From: Pelecanus crispus | Lineage: Eukaryota; Chordata; Aves; Pelecaniformes; Pelecanidae | Assembly (NCBI RefSeq): GCF_030463565.1 | Contig: NC_134656.1 | Location: forward strand, 6,744,501 to 6,808,500 | Reading direction: 5' to 3' | DNA length: 64,000 bases | Notes under the pieces: generated by a model | Seen by the model: the letters and a program-made list of their open reading frames with translations, nothing else | Database searches by the model: none | Told to the model about the DNA's origin: nothing | Part shown: in pieces, positions 1 through 9,955 of the stretch | How positions within the stretch are numbered: position 1 is the stretch's first letter | Layout: every line of letters starts with the position of its first letter | Translations under genes and position numbers: made by a program

Positions 1-1733
1 CAAAAAAATCTTTGCTCCCCAACTGCAGATGCAAATATACTATTTTGCATATCGACTTTATTTGCATACACTAGTGACTCAATATGCAAGTATTCAAATC
101 AGGGAGAATAAACACTAATAAAGCTATTAAAGTCCAACGCATGACTTGAGAATTACCAACTCCACTTGACAGAAATGGTTCTAGAAAGGAAATTTAGTAC
201 CTACTGGTTTTACTACTTTATATTGGTTTACAGATCTGAAAGATACCTTGGTACGTATCTACCATTGCAGTCTACCCAAGCACTTGGAACAGAAGAATTC
301 ATCTGCCCTAGTGTCTAACAAAGTTATCTTACTTTGGGCATGTCCTGGTTTTGGCTGGGATAGAGTTAATTTTCTTCCTAGTAGCAGGCATAGATGCTGT
401 GTTTTGGATTTAGTAGGAGAAGAATGTTGGTAACACACTGATGTTTTAGTTGTTGCTAAGTACTGCTCATGCTAGTCAAGGACTTTTCAGCTTCCCATGC
501 TCTGCCAGGTACACAAGAAACTGGGAGGGGGCACAGCCAGAATACTTGATCCAAAGCGACCAAAGGGCTATTCCATACCATATGATGTCATGCTCAGTAT
601 AGAAACTGGGGGGGGGGGGTGGCCAGGGAGCAGCGATCGCTGCTCGGGAACTGTCTGGGTATCGGTCAGCGGGTGGTGAGCAATTGCATTGTGCATCACT
701 TGCTTTGTATATTGTTATTGTTATTATCATTATTATTATCATTACCATTTTACTTTATTTCAATTATTAAACTGTTCTTATCTCAACCCAGGAATGTTTC
801 TCACTCTTACTCCTCTGATTCTCTCCCCCATCCCATCGGGGCAGGGGGAGTGAGTGAGCGGCTGCGTGGTGCTTAGTTGCTGGCTGGGGCTAAACCATGA
901 CAGGGCAGCATCCAGAAGACTAGATACAATGCAGTAAATTAAAATTTTGCTCTCTTGGTGGCATGCAATCAAGCTCATCTGTGTGATTTCTGCTTTCATT
1001 TCAGTCAAAACCACAAGGATCCTTATCCTCAAATTTAAAAGCATTAGTTACAACAGGGAAGTAATACTTTCAATGGAAGCTGCAATTCCATTAAAATCAG
1101 TTACGTTTCAACCTTGCTACTCCCTTCTTAAACTATTAAGAAGTATTGATTCTCCACATACTGTGGCTCGTTGTGATTCTCTTGTATCTATATGACTTAC
1201 TGTTAAGTCAAGTTTGGAAGAGAACTACACAGTAAGTGCCACCAGCAAGCTGCACTGAATGGTACTGGAAATTTAGTACATGGCATTCAAACACTGGTTT
1301 AGGTGTTTATAACCACAGTCACAGCTTTTTTTTTTGAAGTTAAAGAGAATCTGTAGACGAAGCACAGATGTGCATTTCAAACAAGATTTGTGGGAACCTG
1401 TTAGGGTGCCACATTTCTTCATGACACTCCCCACAGCAGAATGTGTGTGAGCAACCAGAGTAACTTCTGAATCACGTAATTTATGTTTTGCTCATCCACA
1501 TTCGCAAAATAGCATTGTTTAGCAATCTTACGCAAATGAAGCTAAAAACGAAAGGATGCACTACAGTGTTAAATTTCATCAGGTGTCTAAAAGGACCACT
1601 TTAAGTTCTCTTGCATGCTTGTGAAATTAGAAAGACTCAGCTACTATTTATAAAGAACAGCAAAAGCCTCATGTGAAAAGGCCAGTCTTAGTTGTCAACT
1701 GCAGGTATGAATATGAGTCTAAAACTTTCTTAC
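1..1733 (-). other. RAE1: RAE1 last intron, part
   Basis: The sequence is AT-rich and non-coding. It contains the solo LTR at 341-902. I searched both the LTR flanks for the RAE1 C-terminal exon and saw no match, so the intron is taken to run past the left edge. Confidence 0.8.
341..902 (+). mobile_element. Solo LTR of an avian endogenous retrovirus, copy 1
   Basis: It begins TGTCCTGG and ends CATGACA, i.e. TG...CA ends. It is flanked by the perfect 5-bp duplication GGGCA (336-340 and 903-907). A 5-bp duplication fits ERVL-type elements. There is no internal retroviral coding sequence, so this is a solo LTR left by LTR-LTR recombination. It has an ATTAAA polyadenylation signal near 765, a TTATTG-type microsatellite (711-750) and a long G run (608-619). 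It lies in the RAE1 last intron, antisense to the gene. Copies 2 and 3 are more like each other than like this one. Confidence 0.95.
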
Positions 1734-1928
1734 CTTTGACCAATCATAACTGGAAGCATATGCAAATATATTGCCATTATGGTTGAAACAACAAGCAGAT
1801 ATCGGCTGGTCAAGTTGCTCTGATGTTTTTAGCTTCGTTCGTGCGTCTTTATCCCAAAAGCTGAATCTACCATCAGATCCTACTGTTGCAAGAGTACCAT
1901 GGACAGGGTGAAATGCTATCCCATTTAC
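1734..1928 (-). CDS. RAE1: RAE1 exon 11, residues 276-340
   Basis: This is the largest RAE1 exon in the window. It encodes [20 protein letters not shown] to SSYDWSK, with a FWDKD motif. It has a CAG acceptor and a GTAAGA donor, phase 0. The next exon should begin the GHEF/YNPQKK tail and is not in the window. Confidence 0.96.
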
Positions 1929-4900
1929 CTGCAGAATCATAAAAATACACTATGTAGTAACACCACACATGGGAACAATCACAACACGCGTGCTGGATTA
2001 AGAGAGTAAATACACAGGAAAGATTTTTTTCTCAACTAGATATAGTTCCTTTTTTTTTTTTTTAAGTTTTCAGATATGTTCTCTGGAAAAACAAAAGAAC
2101 CCCACCGAAGCAACAAGGAGAAAACATCACCTTTTTTGTGGTACCTAAAAATTCAATGCATAATCACATTACACAAAATATATTGCTTCAGTATCAGCAA
2201 AATTAACAAGTGTCACCTCCACCAAGATGATTTAATGAACGGTTGATCTGGTGCTTGCTTTAAGGGAAGTACAAAAATTTGTCTTTTCTCTAAACGTATG
2301 ACTATGCCTGGTCTTTAAGCATATATCTAACATAACTTTAGGCAAGATAAAAGGTCAAGGAGAACAAACAATTCATAATAAATTTTACATTAAGAGTATG
2401 TATTGCCCTGTATAAATGATCTAGTGGTATATGCTGAACACTTACAGCATAGATATCCTGAGGTGCTGATGTGTTTGTTCCATTGGAGCGATGACATTTA
2501 AAAGTGAAATTATCTTTTGCGCTGGAGAGGGGGGGGGAGAAAAAAAAAAGTCTTTTTACTTTTCTCATTGTAAAGTAAGCAATAAAGAAAGGATGTTTTG
2601 TTAAATGATACTTACGGATTTGGGGGGTTGATATAATGAATAGCTACTCTTCCTTCAATACTTCCAAGGGCAAATCCAGTAGGTTTGTTCACTTTGTCTT
2701 TAAAAATAGCAACACAGCGATGCTAAATTCAAGAAAGATACAGAGGATTTTAGACATAGGCCTGAGGGCCAGATTTTCTGAACACCGTTTGTCCCCATGG
2801 AAAACAGACCATCACATACATCAATGCAAAACAAAGCAAAACACACAAACGAGGTCAAGAAATAGGTCAAATTCTATTGAGAATTTGGGCCAGAGTATTT
2901 ACATTTCTAACTCCTTATGAAGATCAGTAATGGATCAATGGCAAACCAGGACAAGCGCCATACCAAGATAAAGTATTTTGGTTTTGAAACACTGTTTGTT
3001 TTTACCAAAAAATGGCAAGCACAGAATTTCAACAATCTGTATAAATACACCTGTAATAAATATAATCATTTACCTGGTGTTTAAGAGGAGATTCTATTCT
3101 TCTAAATTCAGAAGGTTGATTCTCTAACTGATAAACTATCAAACCCCTTTCTGCAGTAGCCACAGCAGCCATAGGATGAACCTGGATAAGACAGGTTGGA
3201 AGAGAGACATTTGTGTTAATAGCATGGCAGAGAATTCTATTTATTATTTTGCAGAAATACCTGAAGAAGTTAAAGGAATTAGACTATTATCTGGGGGAAA
3301 GAGAGGGATGGAAAGGGGAAGAAAAGAAAAAACAAAGTTCATTTGTAGACGTATGTTCAAACAAAACAACTCAGTTCTTCCCTGCCATTGAGAAATTAAA
3401 CATACCAAAAAATCTTCTAATTATCAGCTGACCCTTCCAATGTGAATCGCAATAGTGCTAATGCAAACTCATCTAGAAATGAGGCTAGGCCAGTCCTAGT
3501 GCCGCTTTGGTTTTGTGATGTTGAAAGGATACTGAGCATGTTTTGTATGACTCAAATAGCTATTTTCCAGAGCCTGATCAAGAAGATCAATTTATGTTTT
3601 ATTGCTAAAATCACACAAGAGATCAAATGCTATGATTCTATACGACCAGTTGGTCTTCAGTGCTAACCTACAGAGGCCTCAACGACTGCCGGTTTATTCA
3701 TACTCACAGTCACCTAGCTGACACTAGTTTACCGTGTATCATGGCTTACCACATCTGCACAATAACATCTTTCAGGGAGCTGCAATGTCATCATAGGTGT
3801 TGGTGAACGGGTATCCCAGAACTGACGGAAACAGAGAAATGAACAGACTTATGCTTGGAGTTGAGGATACACCATTTAAATCACTTTAGTAAAGAGAATA
3901 CAATTGGCACCAAGTTGTTTCATTCTTGTCTGTAGTCAGAATACTGCAACTCTCTCTGAAGTGAGGCTATTTCATTAATCTGTTTTTTGTATTATTGTTT
4001 AATAAAATATTTTCATTCACATAAATATTTTCATACACAGATTACTAGCACGCTTTACGTCCATTTGTTCAGGTAAAAATCATACCTTCAAAGTTTTATC
4101 CCAGCTTCCTGTCATCACACAGCTATAATTTGGGGCTTTAATCCAATGGATAGTCTTCACAGGAGCATCATGCTGAAGACAAAAAGGACAAACATAAATA
4201 CATTTACCAAGATAACAGTCCACATTTCTTGTTTATGCTCTTTTTTTTTTTTTAATGTATTTACGTTTTCTATCCAGTCAAGAAAAGTGATTCATTATTT
4301 TAGTGCAGCAGTTAGGATAACGGTTCCTGACACAAAGAACCACAATCAAGTCACCCTATATAGGAACATGGTCACAGCAGAAATACAAATTATGAACAGC
4401 AGGACTTCCTGTTTATTTATAAAGGATATTATCCATCATGCTAAAAATCAACACTTTAATATAGTACGTTGTTTATTACAAACTAATATAAAAACCAGCT
4501 GCTTCTGACAAGAGCTACAGAAGAAAGGCCTATGTTAATTACACCAACGAGATTTTAAGATCAAGGCTGAGAATCTGAATTTTATCACCTCAAATAAGAT
4601 ACAAGAAGCAATCATTAAAAGGACTAACTCTCTTAAATTATATAACCAGTAACTCATTTCAGTCACCGTAACTACATATTCTATGAACAGACCTTCACTT
4701 CTGTAATGTAAATTGTATGTAATGTAAATTATAATCCCTGTTACTGCTGCAGCAGAAAGCTGGTATTTGTGGAAGTGAATTAAATTATTTCTTAAATTTT
4801 TTTTTCCCCTATAACACAGCAGTGTGACTTAGTGAGATCACAGCAGCAATGGAAAGAGCTGTCTCAAGTAAAATAGAGGGAAGAGCTGCACAGGTTATTC

Positions 4901-7458
4901 AAATCACTTTGACTGCAGGTCTCCCTATTCATGGGCACTTCATTATCTCAAAAATATAAAACATACCCTATAACCTCTTCTTTATATAGCAGTATCTACT
5001 TTAGAAGAACTAAATTTTAGCTCAATTGGCTAATAAAGGTAGCTTTTAATAAAAATAGAAAAGAAAAAAAAACCAACTAATAGCTCGGTGCTTGCTTGCT
5101 TACTTGTGCAATCTGAATAGCTTGATTACTGTTGAGATCCCACATTTTGGCAGTTTTATCACAGGAAGCAGTAAATACCTTACTCCCATCCTAAAAAAAC
5201 AAGAATAAGGCCAAGAGATTAAATAGCTCTATCATGCAGCAACTATTAGAAAACTGTCAAGTCTTACTCTCTTCTAGTAATAGCATAACATTAATGTAAC
5301 ATATACAGGGATTGCAAGACAAAGAAGAAACATAAAAATGGAAATTTATTTACAACTGCATGTCACAAAAGAGAAAACTGTGCTAGCTATTATCTAGTTT
5401 TAAATACATTCTTATTTTTAAACTCACTTTTACCCTTCTTACGCCCATGTTAATCTATTCTATTAGGATATGCTTAGCACATATTTATAGTAACGTAAGT
5501 CCATAGCATAATCATGGGCTGCATCTACACGTGGCACTCGTGTCTGTCGGGAAACCACATGCCAATTTATTTAGGGGTTTGGTAAAAACTGTTAATTTAT
5601 TTTTAAATAGGAACATACATCACTCCAGCAGCCATCTAGTACAGGCCCTGTGTGCATCTGCTGAGCCTTTGGAATTGTCTGTCCATTATCTTGAACTTCC
5701 CAGCAGCGAACCTGTAACAGAAGCGTATACAGACATAACATATTAACATTAAGAACTTAAAAGACTTCTCTTCTTGAAGATCCTGGCTTTAGTTTATCCA
5801 ATGAAAAGCATGATCATAAACACCAAGCTTTTTTCAGAACTACTGAAACCTTATTTTGATTATGTTCCTTTTATCTGTACAGCCACAACTCAACCCCACA
5901 ACTTCAACCCCACTTCAGAAGTGCCTTACGATCACGTAACACCTCCCAGTGCTCTCCTGGAAAGCCCTTAACCGTCAGCTAGGAAGAAGCTGCCTGCTGC
6001 AGGCTACCAGCCAACAGACCAAACAGAACAGTTAAAAAATGCCCTCACATTTGTCTCCCCCTCCCTATTTGTGCCAGCTGGGATCTCGCCCTTCAATCCA
6101 ACCAAACGCCAGTAAGTTTGTAGGAATGTAATCTTTTTAAGACTACACTGTCAAACTGGATGATTTACCACTGGGCAAACATAATTATCTTAGCCTAACT
6201 GGGCAAGAAAATGAAGCTAAAAACCAAATAAGTAGGAAAAAGAAAAATCAAAGTAATAAAAATTTAACAGGGTGTCCTGGTTCTGGCTGGGAAAGAGTTA
6301 ATTTTCTTCCTAGTAGCAGGCATAGTGCTGTGTTTTGGATTTAGCAGGAGAAGAATGTTGATAACACACTGATGGTTTTAGTTGTTGCTGAGTACTGCTT
6401 ATGCCAGTCAAGGACTTTTCAGCTTCCCATGCTCTGCCAGGTGCACAAGAAACTGGGAGGGGGCACAGCCAGAATACTTGATCCAAGCTGATCAAAGGGC
6501 TATTCCATACCATATGATGTCATGCTCAGTATAGAAACTGGGGGGGGTTGGCCGGGGAGCAGCGATCGCTGCTCGGGAACTGTCTGGGTATCGGTCGGCG
6601 GGTGGTGAGCAATTGCATTGTGCATCACTTGCTTTGTATATTGTTATTGTTATTATCATTATTATATTGTTATTATTATCATTACTATTTTACTTTATTT
6701 CAATTATTAAACTGTTCTTATCTCAACCCAGGAGTGTTTCCCACTCTTACTCCTCTGATTCTCTCCCCCATCCCATCGGGGTAGGGGGAGTGAGCGAGCA
6801 GCTGCGTGGTGCTTAGTTGCTGGCTGGGGCTAAACCACGACACAGGGAAAACGTTCACTACATATTCTGAGCTGAAGCTTAAAAGACATAGGCAAAGGAA
6901 TGGCTTATCTGAAGATCACAACTGTATTTCTCAGTTGAAGCAGCTCAGCTATGTTAAACTTAGTGCCTTGGCACCAGACACAAATTTTGCAGTTCTGCAA
7001 AGATGAAGACTTTCAGGTGCCCTGACGTAAGTTTTTTAGGATCACATTTTGCAGTTTAGGCACCAATGCTCCCACTTCATTCACCTGTAAGTCCGACTGT
7101 GAGTACTTACATCATTTGCCCATGATCCTGCAATGAGGAAATTACCCGGCAACGTTGGCGGACTAAATGCTAAACAAGATATGCTGTCATCAGGTGGAGA
7201 TGTTACTTCAATATCCTACAAAGAACAGAAGACAAAACAAAGTTAGCCACATTTGAAAACTGTGCACTGAGATCCTGTTACTTCTGTAGTGCGAGTTAGT
7301 AGGTACTGCTGTGACACACTGAAACACAGCAGAAAAACAGCGGTTCCCATGGGGGCTAACGCACGTACCTTCATTGGGTTATGGTTATCTGCAGTCGTAC
7401 TGCCAAACATGCTGGTACCTCCAGTACCAAACCCTGATGTTGATCCAAACAGACTCAT
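1734..7458 (-). CDS. RAE1: RAE1 mRNA export factor, ten coding exons, 3' end missing
   Basis: Spliced CDS on the minus strand: 7458-7369, 7215-7111, 5711-5619, 5190-5104, 4172-4086, 3821-3750, 3181-3074, 2722-2616, 2521-2446 and 1928-1734. All junctions are GT-AG and in phase, giving 340 residues. Human RAE1 has 368, so one last exon of about 28 residues is expected left of position 1; I could not find it in 1-1733. The family is a seven-bladed WD40 propeller that binds the GLEBS motif of NUP98 at the nuclear pore, and acts in mRNA export, spindle assembly and the mitotic checkpoint. The N-terminus has FG-like motifs (SLFG, SGFG, SMFG) as in orthologues. WD-type dipeptides are visible (MWD, FWD). 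Similarity to the recalled human protein is very high throughout. Introns hold two solo LTRs. An odd Gly92 is treated in the findings. Confidence 0.97.
2446..2521 (-). CDS. RAE1: RAE1 exon 10, residues 250-275
   Basis: The exon completes Pro250, then encodes [18 protein letters not shown] to DIYA. It has a CAG acceptor and a GTAAGT donor, phase 0. Confidence 0.95.
2616..2722 (-). CDS. RAE1: RAE1 exon 9, residues 215-250 (split codon)
   Basis: The exon encodes [20 protein letters not shown] to NPPN and ends two bases into the Pro250 codon. It has a TAG acceptor and a GTAAGT donor. The phase matches exon 10. Confidence 0.95.
3074..3181 (-). CDS. RAE1: RAE1 exon 8, residues 179-214
   Basis: The exon encodes [19 protein letters not shown] to PLKHQ. 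It has a CAG acceptor and a GTAAAT donor, phase 0. Confidence 0.96.
3750..3821 (-). CDS. RAE1: RAE1 exon 7, residues 155-178
   Basis: The exon encodes [18 protein letters not shown] to CADV. It has a CAG acceptor and a GTAAGC donor, phase 0. It completes the WD40 blade begun in exon 6. Confidence 0.96.
4086..4172 (-). CDS. RAE1: RAE1 exon 6, residues 126-154
   Basis: The exon encodes [15 protein letters not shown] to SWDKTLK. It has a CAG acceptor and a GTATGA donor, phase 0. Confidence 0.96.
5104..5190 (-). CDS. RAE1: RAE1 exon 5, residues 97-125
   Basis: The exon encodes [19 protein letters not shown] to IQIAQ, a classic WD40 repeat with the MWD motif. It has a TAG acceptor and a GTAAGC donor, phase 0. 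Confidence 0.96.
5619..5711 (-). CDS. RAE1: RAE1 exon 4, residues 66-96
   Basis: The exon encodes [12 protein letters not shown] to LDGCWSD. It has a CAG acceptor and a GTATGT donor, both phase 0. Residue 92 is Gly (codon GGC, 5633-5631), where human has Val. Confidence 0.96.
6273..6842 (+). mobile_element. Solo LTR of an avian endogenous retrovirus, copy 2
   Basis: This is the same family and orientation as copy 1. TG...CA ends are flanked by the perfect duplication CAGGG (6268-6272 and 6843-6847). It lies in RAE1 intron 3, antisense to RAE1. It contains the palindrome AGCAGCGATCGCTGCT (6558-6573) and the ATTAAA signal near 6707. No coding capacity. Confidence 0.95.
7111..7215 (-). CDS. RAE1: RAE1 exon 3, residues 31-65
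   Basis: The exon encodes [13 protein letters not shown] to AGSWAND, the first WD40 blade. It has a TAG acceptor and a GTAAGT donor, both phase 0. Confidence 0.96.
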
Positions 7459-7465
7459 CCTTGCC
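7369..7465 (-). CDS. RAE1: RAE1 exon 2, residues 1-30, with start codon
   Basis: The ATG is at 7458-7456, preceded by seven untranslated bases after a TGCAG acceptor. The exon encodes [10 protein letters not shown] to HNPMK and ends at an AAG|GTACGT donor, phase 0. The start matches the known RAE1 N-terminus (MSLFG), and no upstream coding is needed. Confidence 0.96.
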
Positions 7466-7601
7466 CTGCAAACGAGGAAAAGGCTTACTGAGACCTGCGA
7501 GGCCCTCAAGCATCCCCAGGGTGTCTCACCGCAGCCACTACACCAGCACACCCCTCGGCCTGCCCGAGAGGCACCCAGGGATATAAAAATATGCGAAATT
7601 T

Positions 7602-7622
7602 AAAAAAAAAAAAAAAAAAAAA
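7602..7622. repeat. Poly(A) tract in RAE1 intron 1
   Basis: An uninterrupted run of 21 A on the plus strand. No retroelement could be recognised beside it. Confidence 0.9.
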
Positions 7623-7689
7623 GGAAGAGATACCACACTTCTCGTTGCAGCTGGATCCCTGACGGTTCCCGGCCCGCCACCCTGCCACC

Positions 7690-8420
7690 CCTGTCAGAGA
7701 TCCCTCCCCGGCCGTCACCTGGCGAGCGCCGAACCCCCTGTGCCCCTCAGCCCTCCCTGGAACGGCGCCTGGGGAAGCCCCGCGCCCGGCACCGGCCAGC
7801 ACCGCCCGCCCCGGAGCTGTTCCCCCGCCGGCACCCGCCCCAGCCTCCCGCCGCTGCCTACGGCCGGCCCGGCGGGGCAGCGAGGACGCCCGGCAGGCGA
7901 GGACGCGCCATTTCGTGGGGTCCCGCTTCGCTGCCGGCAGAACCGGCCGGCGCGGGGAGCGGCCGTTCGGGGGGGAACGCTGGAGCGGGGCCGCCCGGGA
8001 GCGCGGGGCGGGCCGCGGCGCCGGCCCTCACTCACCCGTGTGGCGGGCCCGCTCCGGCCCGCTGCCTCCAGCGACGCGGCCCAGCAGCTCCGGCGGCGGC
8101 GGGCGGGGGCAGGCCGCGCCTCTCTGCGCAGGCGCCGCGGCCGGCGGGGCGGTGGCGGCGCCTGCGCCCTGGCGCGGCGGGGCGGGAAGGGGCGGGCCGG
8201 GCCCGGGCCCGACGAGCGGCCGCCGCACCGCTGGCTGCCAGCCGGGGGGAGCCCGGCGCGGCGGGGCCGGCCCCTGCCCCTGCCCCTGCCCCTGCCCCTG
8301 CCCGTTCCGCTCCCCTCGGCTCGCTGGGGAGCCCCGTGGCGCTGCCGCTAAGGAAAGAGAAAGAGAATCCATTACTTTTTCTTTGCCTGCGCTGTGAGGA
8401 GCGGGGCGGGCTGAGCAGTG
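7690..8420 (-). promoter_or_regulatory. RAE1: CpG island and RAE1 promoter with non-coding exon 1
   Basis: The stretch is strongly GC- and CpG-rich in an AT-rich setting. A donor-like CACGG|GTGAGT on the minus strand puts the end of a non-coding exon 1 at 8036; the start is not resolved but should lie within a few hundred bases upstream. Around 8100-8190 are GC boxes (GGGCGGG) and two NRF1-like sites (TGCGCAGGCGC at 8125-8135; GCGCCTGCGC at 8158-8167). No TATA box is seen. This is the typical housekeeping promoter layout expected for RAE1. SPO11 ends upstream on the same strand, so there is no sign of a divergent gene. Confidence 0.85.
8271..8303 (-). repeat. GGGGCA hexamer repeat in RAE1 promoter
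   Basis: Five tandem CCCCTG units on the plus strand plus CCC. This gives six runs of three or four G on the minus strand, separated by CA. It fits the pattern for an intramolecular G-quadruplex. Confidence 0.9.
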
Positions 8421-9263
8421 GTGTTCGTAGCACTGCAGTAGGCGCTGTAAATAAGGTGTTTTTTTCCGCCGTGGGGGGAGTTCAAGTGGTCGGGCGGGTT
8501 AGCACATCCAGCTCCCCTGGGGCATTACAGTGGCACTAAAGGCAACTGCTGCAGCGTGGGGAAACTTCACCCACCTAACTCTCCCCTTAACTGGTTTAGT
8601 GGCGGACTTGGTAATGTTAGCTTAATGGTTGGACTGGATGATCTTAAAGGTCTTTTCCAACCTAAACGATTCTACGATTCTACATTCAAATAGTGGCAGC
8701 CTTTGGTAGAATACTGCTACACGTATTTCAGAAACTCTCACAGTCATGGAAGTAAAGCCTGCCTTAAGGCCAGACGTGGAGAACGCTCTGGTGCTGAGCT
8801 CTGCTGCTGAGCTCCACGCAGGCCGGTTGCCCGCGCGTGGATCTGCGCCGCTGCGGTAACGCCTGCCGCCTGCCCGCTGCCCTGACGCTGCTGGCCCAGC
8901 GGCCTTGAGTCGTTCTGCGCCGAGGTTGTGCACCTGGACGCCAGAAATTACTAGTAGGTAGTAACACTGCTACAGTGCAGTAAATAAAAAGGAACTGTAA
9001 TTCCTTTTGAGTTTAATACTAGGGGAACAGTAGTAAAAAACCCAAGTAGATAAGTACTGAAAATATTATCTATAAGATCCATGCTGATGACTATAGATCA
9101 ATTTTGGAAGTATTTTCTGTATGGTCAATTTGGTTTCCTCACATAAAATTTGTTGTATGCTTTAATCACCACAGTTCCCTGCTCCTTTTTACTGTTTTAG
9201 AGCCAGCTAAATAAAGAAAATGAACAAGGGATTCTGTTATGATGTGCATCGTTAACAGGATTG
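8421..9263. other. Spacer between RAE1 promoter and SPO11 3' end
   Basis: It holds the CR1 fragment and a small GC-rich patch (about 8760-8940) with no convincing reading frame. I see no other gene. Confidence 0.6.
8591..8683 (+). mobile_element. CR1 LINE 3' end fragment
   Basis: It matches the CR1 3' end: TTGGACTGGATGATCTTAAA, then TTTTCCAACCTAAACGATTC, ending in the tandem ATTCTACG-type octamers typical of CR1. It is severely 5'-truncated. It lies between the SPO11 3' end and the RAE1 promoter. Confidence 0.93.
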
Positions 9264-9269
9264 TTTATT
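9264..9269 (-). terminator. SPO11: Candidate SPO11 polyadenylation signal
   Basis: AATAAA on the minus strand (TTTATT on plus), about 570 bases downstream of the SPO11 stop codon. It is the best-placed canonical signal; weaker ATTAAA hexamers lie further on. Confidence 0.55.
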
Positions 9270-9835
9270 AAATTCTTAATCAGTAACATCTGCTTGGTTA
9301 CTTGTTCATTGAAGACAAATGGTAATTTGGTTGCTGGAACATTTATAGCTGCTTGAGATACGCAGTAGTGAAGAATTATCTCTGACTTTTAGGTCTAAAT
9401 TTACAGCAAACACCAAATGCCACAATGCTGTACTTAAAATAATTTCCAAAAGGAGGCGTGTGCAATAAATTGTTCACAAAGTCTTTTACTCCCTTAAAAA
9501 AATCAAAATGCAAAAAAGCAATTCCTTGATACATATTTGAACTTAACATTTTCTGGCCAGAAAGAACATATCTCATTATCTTTTTATGTATGTACCATTG
9601 CATTTGGCCTTGTTACAGTGCAGAAGCCACAGAATGGAAGCAACAGTATTCTGTAAAAGAATTGTAATTTCTCTTACGGTTTGAAAGAGGAAAAAGAGAT
9701 AATGATAATCTAGATACAGTGATAAAGAAACATAACAAGAAGCTGAAGGACACTCCTCTGTCTCTGCATTTTTTCCAAAAGCAGTCAACAAAATAAATCA
9801 ATCTCAAGAAAAATATTTCATTTGCGAACAAGCAT

Positions 9836-9955
9836 TCATAGCCATCCACCAAACTGCAGTTTGTTTGGTAAATAGACTCTGGAAAGGTAATCTGATGAAA
9901 GAGAAGTTAGAACTTGAATTTCAGCCTTCAGTTTAGATGCTGCCATAATTTCCAG
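9836..9955 (-). CDS. SPO11: SPO11 exon 13, residues 363-401 and stop
   Basis: The exon encodes LEIMAASKLKAEIQVLTSLS to FGGWL, then TGA at 9838-9836. It has a TTTAG acceptor. Human ends FGGWI, so the C-terminus is intact. Confidence 0.96.
   Translation of the reverse strand: MEIMAASKLKAEIQVLTSLSSDYLSRVYLPNKLQFGGWL

Noticed and set aside
497-876. Open frames within the LTR copies, recurring near 6548 and 10367
   Set aside because: They lie in LTR U3/R sequence, not in retroviral genes. They recur only because the LTR recurs.
4146-4508. 120-codon plus-strand frame in RAE1
   Set aside because: It is antisense to RAE1 exon 6 and its intron, and is a shadow of the real exon.
7740-8433. Several 100-200-codon frames on both strands in the RAE1 CpG island
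   Set aside because: These are composition artefacts of CpG-island sequence; they overlap the promoter and non-coding exon 1 and show no conserved domain.
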